Position numbers and translations under genes: made by a program. Below the pieces are notes generated by a model. It did no database searches. It saw only the letters and a program-made list of their open reading frames with translations, and was not told where the DNA came from. A stretch of 64,000 nucleotides of DNA from assembly GCF_000230735.2 (NCBI RefSeq), contig NC_019962.1, positions 1,178,001 through 1,242,000 on the forward strand. Reading direction: 5' to 3'. The DNA is from Natrinema pellirubrum DSM 15624. Its GTDB lineage: Archaea > Halobacteriota > Halobacteria > Halobacteriales > Natrialbaceae. This document shows, piece by piece, positions 57,697 to 64,000 of this stretch. Position 1 is the stretch's first letter; the number at the start of each line of letters is the position of its first letter.

Positions 57697-60600
57697 GTGA
57701 GCGACGCTGCTGCCACGGTCGTCGGCGACTCCCCGTGCATCCTGATCGTCGGTGAGTCCAGCTCGGCCGACGACGCGATGGACGCCCTCGCTGGGGCGTT
57801 CGCGGAGCAGTCGCTACTGCGGGCGCGAACGGCCGTGGCTGCCCGCGAGCGACTGGCCGAGCGCGAGATCCACTGTCTGGTCTGCCCCTTCGACCCCGAC
57901 GAGCGCTCGGACTCCCCCTCGCTCCTCGAGGGACTGGCGGACCGAACCGACGCGCCGATCGTCGCGCTCGCCGACGGGGACGACGCCGACCGCGCGCTCG
58001 AGGCGGGAGCCAGCGACGTCGCGAGCGCCCGGTCGGCGACCGTCCTGCGAACCCGCGTTCGGAACGCCGCCGATCGCGAGCGGTATCGCCGCGCCGCGTC
58101 CGCAGCCGCCCCGCGGCACCGAGCGATCCTCGAGTCCGCCGACGCGGTCGTCTGGGTCGTCGACGACGAGGGGACCGTCAAGTACGTGACGCCGGCCGTC
58201 GAATCGCGGCTGGGGTATACACCCGCCGAACTCGAGCGAACGGCGCTGACGCGGCTCGTCCACCCCGACGATCGTGAGGGTGTTCGCGACGCCGTCGCCA
58301 CCGCCGTCGCGGGACCGACTGGAACGACCGAGCGGGTCCGGCCTCGCCTCGGCCACGCCGACGGCACCTGGCGGGTCGCGACGCTTACCTGTACCAATCG
58401 GCTCGCGGATCCGGCTCTCGAGGGGGTCGTCGTGACGCGGACGGACGCTGAACCGACCGTCGATGCCGGCGGGGCCGACGCCGTCCGAACGGGGCTCGAC
58501 CGGCTCACGGACCCGCTTTTCGTCCTCGGTGCGGACGACGACGTACGGTACGCCAACGCGGCGGCGACCCGATTCGTCCGACGGTTTGATTCGACGACGA
58601 CCGACGAGCCGCTGCCGACGGGTGCCGTCCTCTGGGACCGGCTCCCGGACGCCCTCGGTCGGTCCCTCTCCGAGCGCGTCCGGGAGGCCGAGCGGACCGG
58701 CTCGGTCACCGCCTTCGAGACGACCGTTCCTTCGCTCGAGGACCCGATCGCTGTCGCTGTTCATCCCGGCGACGACGGCGCGACGATCCACGTCCGGAAC
58801 CGGCCCGCCGAGGCCGTGGAGACGGATCGGGATCGGCTCGCGCTGCTCGAGTCGGTCATCGACACCGTCGACGTCGGAATCGCCGTCCTCGAGGGGTCGA
58901 CGATCCGGCTGGCGAATCCGGCGCTGCTGGAGCTGGCCGACGCGGCATCGCTGGTCGGTCGGGACCTCGAATCGGTGTTCGACGACGACCTCGCGGCATC
59001 GGTGCTGGAGCGGGCCGACTCGCCGGTCGTCAGGTGGCTCGAATCCGTCTCGGGGACGCTCGCGACCGAGCCGCCGCGGCCGGTCGACGTTTCCGTCGCA
59101 CCGTTGTCTCCCGACTTCGACGCCGACCGCGATACGCCGGCGGCGGATCGGACGCTCTGTGTCGTGCGCGACGGGCGCGAGTCCGGTGACGATGCGGCGT
59201 CGATGCTCCGTCGGACGACCGCTGCACTCGCCAGTGCGGAAGCCCCCTCAGCCGTTCGGCATGCGGTCGTCGACGCCGTCGGCGAGTGGATGGGGGCCGA
59301 CGTCACCGTCTGGTACCGTGGAACCGACGACGACCTTCGGCCGACGGCCACCGTGACGGCCGACCATACTGGCAGCGACGACGCGTCGATCGAACCGCCA
59401 GCGATCGACCCCCGTGGGACGCGGCTCGAGCCGATCATCGAGTCGGGCGAGCCGACGGTCGACGACCGCGAGGCGTTCACGGACGTCCTCGCCCGTACCG
59501 GGCTCCGAGCCGAGCGGGTACTCGCAGTGCCGGTCGGGAGCGACGGGATCGTCCTCGCGACCAGCACGGAGCCGACGGCGTTCGATGGCATCGACGTCGA
59601 CGGACTCGAGGCGCTGTCGGCGGCCACGGCGATCGCACACGAGGACCGCGATCGCGCCGCTGCCCTTCGGACCTGCCGCCACGAGCGCGCTCGGCTCGAG
59701 ACGGTCGTCGACCGGGACGAGCGACTGTGGGACCTCGGTCGGTCGCTACTGGAGGCGGAGACCCGCGAGGCGGTCGAGGAACGGCTCTGTGAAGGACTGG
59801 TCTCGCTTTCGCTGCCGGCCGCGGCCGACGGCGTCGGGCTCGCCTGGGTCGGCCGCGCGGACGACGGCCGCGAACGGCTCGTCCCGACGGCGTGGGCCGG
59901 CCGTGACGCCGCGTTCCTCGAGTCGGCGACCGTGGCGCTGAACGGGAGCGAGGAGACGCCGGCTCGCGCCGCGGCGACGACCCGCGAGGCGGTCGTGGTC
60001 GACGATCTCGCGACCGGCGACGCGATGGGTGCCGAGACGACCGACCGCGCCGGCGAGGACTCGTGGCGGCGACGGCTGCGCGATCGCGGATTCCGATCGG
60101 CGCTGAGCGTCCCCCTCACCGCCGACGAGTTCCGCTTCGGGACGCTGACTGCGTACGCGACGGAGCCGGGGGCCTTCGACGAGCGGACCCGCCGGGCCTG
60201 TGCCCATCTCGGAACGATCGCGGGCGCTGCGATCGGCGCGCTCGAGACGAAAGCGGCGCTGCTTGCGGACCGGGTAACCGAACTCGAGGTCGTCTGTCGG
60301 GACGAGACCGAGCCGCTGTCGTCGCTCGCCGGCCGACTCGAGCGGCGGATCGACGTCCGGGCCGTGATCCCGCGGTCGACGGACGGTTCGACGGTGTACT
60401 GTTCGATCTCGGACGGCGATTCGGACGCGATCCGGGACCGAGTCGCGACCGCGACGGCCGTCGAATCGGTTACGGTCGTCGGCGACGGCGACGACCGGAC
60501 GGCCCTCGAGATCGTCTTTGCCGCGCCCACCGTTGCCGGGACGATCGCGGCCCACGGTGGCGTCCTCCGCTCGCTCGAGCCGGTCGACGACCGGACGCGG

Positions 60601-60936
60601 CTCACGATCGAACTCGGCGAGCCCGTCGAGGTCCGCGCGTTCGTCCGCGCTCTCGAGCGGCGGCATCCGGGGACGGAGCTGATCGCTCGCCGAACGCGGG
60701 AGCGACCGCCCCGGGCAGCGGGAGCGATCGACGACCTCGCCGAGCGCCTCTCGGAACGACAGCGGCGGACGCTCGAGGCGGCCTACCATGGCGGGTTCTT
60801 CGAATGGCCCCGCGATCACACCGGCGAGGAGATCGCGGACTCGCTCGGCATCTCTCAGCCGACGTTCAGCCGACATCTCCGGTTGGCCCAGCGGAAGCTG
60901 TTCGCGTTGCTGTTCGACGACGCCGACGGGGAGTGA
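57697..60936 (+). CDS. multi-PAS/GAF sensor with Bat and HTH_10 output (1079 aa)
   Basis: GTG start. Domains in order: degenerate receiver-like (about 10-125), PAS (about 140-265, VVWVVDDEGTVKYVTPAVES), two further PAS-like regions (about 280-390 and 405-510), GAF (about 530-690), a second GAF (about 715-870), Bat beta domain (about 870-1010) and HTH_10 (about 1020-1075, LSERQRRTLEAAYHGGFFEW, EEIADSLGISQPTFSRHL). It is a paralogue of the 42042 gene with extra PAS and GAF units. A 7-bp hairpin (61003-61022) about 67 bp after its stop may terminate transcription. Confidence 0.85.
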   Translation: MSDAAATVVGDSPCILIVGESSSADDAMDALAGAFAEQSLLRARTAVAARERLAEREIHCLVCPFDPDERSDSPSLLEGLADRTDAPIVALADGDDADRALEAGASDVASARSATVLRTRVRNAADRERYRRAASAAAPRHRAILESADAVVWVVDDEGTVKYVTPAVESRLGYTPAELERTALTRLVHPDDREGVRDAVATAVAGPTGTTERVRPRLGHADGTWRVATLTCTNRLADPALEGVVVTRTDAEPTVDAGGADAVRTGLDRLTDPLFVLGADDDVRYANAAATRFVRRFDSTTTDEPLPTGAVLWDRLPDALGRSLSERVREAERTGSVTAFETTVPSLEDPIAVAVHPGDDGATIHVRNRPAEAVETDRDRLALLESVIDTVDVGIAVLEGSTIRLANPALLELADAASLVGRDLESVFDDDLAASVLERADSPVVRWLESVSGTLATEPPRPVDVSVAPLSPDFDADRDTPAADRTLCVVRDGRESGDDAASMLRRTTAALASAEAPSAVRHAVVDAVGEWMGADVTVWYRGTDDDLRPTATVTADHTGSDDASIEPPAIDPRGTRLEPIIESGEPTVDDREAFTDVLARTGLRAERVLAVPVGSDGIVLATSTEPTAFDGIDVDGLEALSAATAIAHEDRDRAAALRTCRHERARLETVVDRDERLWDLGRSLLEAETREAVEERLCEGLVSLSLPAAADGVGLAWVGRADDGRERLVPTAWAGRDAAFLESATVALNGSEETPARAAATTREAVVVDDLATGDAMGAETTDRAGEDSWRRRLRDRGFRSALSVPLTADEFRFGTLTAYATEPGAFDERTRRACAHLGTIAGAAIGALETKAALLADRVTELEVVCRDETEPLSSLAGRLERRIDVRAVIPRSTDGSTVYCSISDGDSDAIRDRVATATAVESVTVVGDGDDRTALEIVFAAPTVAGTIAAHGGVLRSLEPVDDRTRLTIELGEPVEVRAFVRALERRHPGTELIARRTRERPPRAAGAIDDLAERLSERQRRTLEAAYHGGFFEWPRDHTGEEIADSLGISQPTFSRHLRLAQRKLFALLFDDADGE

Positions 60937-61267
60937 TCGCGTGCCGCCGATCGAACCGTCCCAGCCAGCGGCGACGGGAAACTCAGCCAGCGTCGGTCGT
61001 GATGGCCGGCCAACTCCGGCCAGCATCGATGCCGGGCCGGGCGTATTCCGGTTTTACTGAGCCGATCCGTCGGGTAACACACTCTTTCCCGCTCGGTCCA
61101 AACTGGATAGCGAGCTGACGGATGAATACGTATTGATGTCGGTCCCCTGTTCGGTTCCGTGTATAGCGTCTACGACCATGTACTCGGCTCCTAATGAGCC
61201 ATTCAATGAGTGCGTTCGAGGTAAGAACTGATTACAGCGGCCGCCCGGGCGGGCGGGGGATGGTCCT
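60937..61267. other. 331-bp gap with hairpin and AT-rich promoter-like segment
   Basis: TGGCCGG and CCGGCCA (61003-61022, 6-nt loop) could form a terminator for the 57697 gene. The later part has TATA-like GAATACGTATTGATG (about 61121-61135) that may serve the 61268 gene, giving a leader of about 110 nt. Confidence 0.4.
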
Positions 61268-62017
61268 GTGAGCATCGAGATCGCCGACGCCGAGGACCGA
61301 CCGGAGCCGGGAGCCGACGCCGACGGAACCGGCGCTGACGGAACCGACGTCGGCGCGAGCGGCGTTCGATCGACGGCCGACGGCGGTATCGTCGCCCAGC
61401 TCCGGCTCGATCACTCGCGGCTGTTTCTGGCCCCCTCGCTCCGGCGGGCCCCCGAGATCGCCCTCGAGCCCGACTACTGGACCGAGCCCGAACCCGGCCG
61501 GACCGTCGTGTTCGTCACGGCCCACGGAACCGACCTCGAGGCGTTCGAGGCCGGGCTCGAGACCGATCCTACCGTCGCCGATCCCGTCCTCGTCGACCGC
61601 TATCCGGACAGGCGAGTCTACCGGGTGACCCTTACCGACCGCGCGGTCACGTTCACCGCCGCGACCGCCGCCGTCGGCGGTCGGCTCCTCGATTGCTCGA
61701 GCTGCCGGGCCGGCTGGCAGCTCCAGTTACGGTTCCCCGACCGGGACCGACTCGTCGCGTTCAACGACTACTGCCGCGAGCGCGACGTGTCGGTCACCGT
61801 CGATCACCTCCGGGTGTCCGACGAGGAAGACGACGGCGTCGTCGCCCTGACCGACAAACAACAGGAGTTGCTCGCCGTCGCCTACGAGGAAGGTTATTTC
61901 GAGGTCCCTCGCGGCATCTCCCAGGACGAACTCGCACAACGACTCGACGTCTCGAAGTCGGCCGTCTCCCAGCGACTGCGACGGGCGATCGGCGAACTCT
62001 GCGCACAGACGCTCTGA
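61268..62017 (+). CDS. HTH_10 (Bat-type) transcriptional regulator (249 aa)
   Basis: GTG start; an acidic ~40-residue leader, then the Bat domain (VAQLRLDHSRLFLAPSLRRA, VVFVTAHGTDLEAFEAGLET, DCSSCRAGWQLQLRFPDRDR) and HTH_10 (LTDKQQELLAVAYEEGYFEV, SQDELAQRLDVSKSAVSQRL). It lacks PAS or GAF sensor domains, so any signal would enter through the Bat domain. The target is unknown. It lies downstream of the large HTH_10 sensor, and the two may act together. Confidence 0.87.
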   Translation: MSIEIADAEDRPEPGADADGTGADGTDVGASGVRSTADGGIVAQLRLDHSRLFLAPSLRRAPEIALEPDYWTEPEPGRTVVFVTAHGTDLEAFEAGLETDPTVADPVLVDRYPDRRVYRVTLTDRAVTFTAATAAVGGRLLDCSSCRAGWQLQLRFPDRDRLVAFNDYCRERDVSVTVDHLRVSDEEDDGVVALTDKQQELLAVAYEEGYFEVPRGISQDELAQRLDVSKSAVSQRLRRAIGELCAQTL

Positions 62018-62190
62018 CCGAGCCGCAGGGGCGCCCATTCCTCCAGCGATGTCTCGCCGAGTTCGTCCCGACGCTCTCCGATCGAGCGATGACAGTCGTC
62101 CGTCCGCACGAGAAAACCGAGATGTAAGCAGTTCGACACCCTGCGGACCGTCGCAATCGATTCCGGGCGCTCCGGTCGCCTACCGACGCG

Positions 62191-62376
62191 TTACTCGTCG
62201 TCTTCGTCGTCTTTCATCGCGCCGAGCTGGTCGACCAGCTCGTCCGTCGATACGTCGGATTCGAACGACATCTCGCCATGATGGTCGTTTTCGTGGACGT
62301 TGACGGCTTCGACGTCCTCGTCGTCGTCGGCAGTCTGCTCTTTTTGTTCGGATTCGTCGTAGCTACCAAAACCCAT
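62191..62376 (-). CDS. DUF5786 family protein (61 aa)
   Basis: The start MGFGSYDESEQKEQTADDDE and end LVDQLGAMKDDEDDE, with ENDHHGEMSFESDVSTDELV between, are the pattern of haloarchaeal DUF5786 proteins: short, very acidic, with one conserved His-rich centre (NDHHG). The function is unknown. The start at 62376 lies about 22-28 bp below a TATA-like CTTTTGC. It is convergent with the preceding HTH_10 gene. Confidence 0.85.
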   Translation of the reverse strand: MGFGSYDESEQKEQTADDDEDVEAVNVHENDHHGEMSFESDVSTDELVDQLGAMKDDEDDE

Positions 62377-62908
62377 ACGTACACGTTCGCCGCCACTGCA
62401 AAAGGTGTGCCGGTTTTTGCCCCTTTCTGTCAACGTGGCTGCAACCCTTCGAAACCGAGTCGACCGGTCCCGTGTCCGTCCCCTACCGATCGTTTTGCCG
62501 TCCGTACCAGAGCGGCGATCCCCTGTTCGTTTGCCGTACTTTTCACCGCCGGTCGACGCCTTCGGCAAAACCGCTCGAGAGCGCGGCCGGGACCGACGGT
62601 TCGGTCGTGATAGCGACTCGATACGGCGACCCGTCCCCCGCATTCGAAACGGCCGAACCGCGACTCAGGCCTCGAGTACCCGGAGACTACGGCGTTCAGT
62701 AGTCCGTCTATAGTAATGGGTTCGGGAGGGTTGCCTTGGCTCATGGTCGCGTACCGGTTGTCATCTCGAACACTCGATTCGGATCACTGTGCTGTCAGAT
62801 CGCGTCGGCCCTCGCCGTCGGGGGCGAGCCGGGCCGTCGCTGCACACGCAACTACCGTGAGCGGGCCACACGACCGTCACCACCGGCCCGACGGGGGGTG
62901 AGCCACCG
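62377..62908. other. 532-bp gap upstream of glmS
   Basis: It holds the likely promoter of the DUF5786 gene at its left end. Toward glmS, CTATAGTAAT (about 62709-62718) is the best TATA-like element but lies 190 bp before the ATG, so a long leader or an undetected small gene is possible. No frame here is convincing. Confidence 0.35.
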
Positions 62909-64000
62909 ATGTGTGGCATCATCGGCCGCGTCGGCGACGGCAACGCTCTCGAACCGCTGCTGACGGGCCTGGAAAACCTCGAGTATCGCGGCTACGATTC
63001 CGCGGGCGTCGCCGTCCAGAACGGTTCCGGCATCAACGTTGAGAAACGCTCCGGGAAGGTCGAGGAACTGAAATCGTCGATCGGCGAGCCGCTCCAGGGG
63101 GAGGTCGGGATCGGTCACACCCGCTGGAGTACGCACGGGCCCCCGACCGACGCCAACGCCCACCCGCATACCGACGAGAGCGAGGACGTCGCCGTCGTCC
63201 ACAACGGTATCATCGAGAACTACACCGAACTCAGAGAGCGGCTCGCGGCCAACGGCTACAAGTTCACCAGCGACACCGACACCGAAGTCATCCCACATCT
63301 GGTCCAGTACTACCTCGACGCCGGCTACGACAGCGAGCCGGCCTTCCGACAGGCCATCGACGAACTCGAGGGCAGCTACGCCGTCACCGCGATGGTCTCG
63401 GGCGAACACGTCCTCTACGCGGCCCGCAGCGGGTCGCCGCTGGTCGTCGGCATGGAAGACGGCGAGTACTTCCTCGCCAGCGACGTCCCCGCCTTCCTCG
63501 AGTACACGGACAGCGTCATCTACCTCGAGGACGGCGACGTCGTCGTCGTCGACGAGGACGGCGTCGAGTTCACCGACCTCGAGGGGGATCCGGTCGTGCG
63601 CGAACCCGAAACAGTCGAGTGGGACCCCGAACAGGCCGGTAAGGGCACGTACGACCACTTCATGCTCAAGGAGATCCACGAACAGCCCACGTCGCTGTCA
63701 CAGGCGATCGAGGGCCGGATCGATCCGGCCGGTGGCCGGATCGCGCTGGCCGACTTCGAACCCGGAACCTTCGCCGACGTCGACAGCGTCCAGTTCGTCG
63801 CCTGTGGGACCTCGTATCACGCTGCGCTCTACGGCTCGCTGGCGCTGAATCAGGCGGGCGTCCAGTCGACCGCCCTGCTGGCCAACGAGTACAGCGTCTC
63901 GGCCCCGCCGATCGACGACGACACGCTGGTGATCGCGGTCACCCAGAGCGGGGAGACGGCCGATACTCTCACCGCGCTTCGGCGGGCCGCCAGCGAGGGT
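62909..64000 (+). CDS. glmS: glucosamine-fructose-6-phosphate aminotransferase GlmS (5' part, cut by window end)
   Basis: The first 364 residues are present. The N-terminal glutaminase starts MCGIIGRVGDGNALEPLLTG with catalytic Cys2; GIGHTRWSTHG and AVVHNGIIENYTELRERLAA follow. The isomerase (SIS) domain begins around residue 270 (TYDHFMLKEIHEQPTSLSQA, FVACGTSYHAALYGSL, ITQSGETADTL-type loop AVTQSGETADTL). It makes glucosamine 6-phosphate for UDP-GlcNAc and S-layer or glycolipid sugars. No internal stop is seen. Confidence 0.95.
   Translation, partial: MCGIIGRVGDGNALEPLLTGLENLEYRGYDSAGVAVQNGSGINVEKRSGKVEELKSSIGEPLQGEVGIGHTRWSTHGPPTDANAHPHTDESEDVAVVHNGIIENYTELRERLAANGYKFTSDTDTEVIPHLVQYYLDAGYDSEPAFRQAIDELEGSYAVTAMVSGEHVLYAARSGSPLVVGMEDGEYFLASDVPAFLEYTDSVIYLEDGDVVVVDEDGVEFTDLEGDPVVREPETVEWDPEQAGKGTYDHFMLKEIHEQPTSLSQAIEGRIDPAGGRIALADFEPGTFADVDSVQFVACGTSYHAALYGSLALNQAGVQSTALLANEYSVSAPPIDDDTLVIAVTQSGETADTLTALRRAASEG

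Noticed and set aside
57482-57700. 72-residue frame between uspA and the large HTH_10 gene
   Set aside because: No promoter, no acidic bias and no motif; it overlaps the GTG start of the next gene.

Overview
The window is a GC-rich, gene-dense stretch of a haloarchaeal chromosome (class Halobacteria). The organism cannot be named from the sequence alone. The evidence is: acidic proteins throughout; archaeal TATA boxes about 25 bp upstream of start codons (mostly leaderless transcripts); a phaRPEC polyester cluster of the archaeal class III type; HTH_10 (bacterio-opsin activator, Bat) regulators; DacZ; an Orc1/Cdc6 gene beside ORB repeats; Tat-type signal peptides; and halophile-only small proteins (DUF5786, DUF7511, small zinc ribbons). 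Ribosomal protein S8e, GlmS, CoaD and an Orc1-linked origin point to the main chromosome rather than a plasmid.

Layout. 0-3 kb: small orphans, NAD(P)HX repair (nnr) and MoaC. 3.1-4.4 kb: an exported CARDB-like protein behind two perfect DtxR-type palindromes. 4.4-9.2 kb: polyhydroxyalkanoate locus (phaB, phaC, phaE, phaP, phaR on the minus strand; phaJ divergent). 9.3-12.5 kb: phosphohexomutase and pyrimidine salvage (cdd, udp). 12.5-14.1 kb: c-di-AMP synthase dacZ followed directly by an MscS channel gene. 14.3-16 kb: tRNA-Leu(UAG) with a partial copy of its 3' end, a one-repeat TFIIB-like protein and coaD. 16-20.2 kb: malic enzyme, a PQQ-type lipoprotein and S8e. 20.3-25.2 kb: phosphate-related genes (AbrB-PhoU, PPK1, PPP-type phosphatase). 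25.3-27.5 kb: ArfC, enoyl-CoA hydratase, MsrA.

28.1-35.7 kb is the most accessory part: a divergent candidate restriction-modification pair (C5 methyltransferase and a PD-(D/E)xK protein), a shortened GlpA, corrinoid adenosyltransferase, and two regulators in a lower-GC patch bounded by a 15-bp direct repeat. 35.8-45.7 kb: an ABC exporter with a winged-helix gene, cobyric acid synthase, a ribbon-helix-helix regulator, a large PAS/GAF/HTH_10 sensor and a Tat-exported metzincin. 46.3-48.8 kb: trehalose synthesis (otsA-otsB). 50.5-53.2 kb: a replication origin, with orc1 and at least eight good ORB repeats, an AT-rich candidate unwinding zone and a 5 x 11-bp phased repeat.

53.6-56.9 kb: a thiol/copper cluster (P19-like lipoprotein, Sco with an unusual C-x4-C motif, TlpA-like thioredoxin, CcdA). 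57-64 kb: a UspA protein, a 1079-residue HTH_10 sensor, a further HTH_10 regulator, DUF5786 and the 5' part of glmS, cut by the window end.

The best leads for something undescribed are the restriction-modification pair whose methyltransferase carries a possible C-terminal winged helix, the phased 11-bp array in the origin, the twin iron-box promoter, the helix-hairpin-helix tail on PhaC, and the C-x4-C Sco protein.
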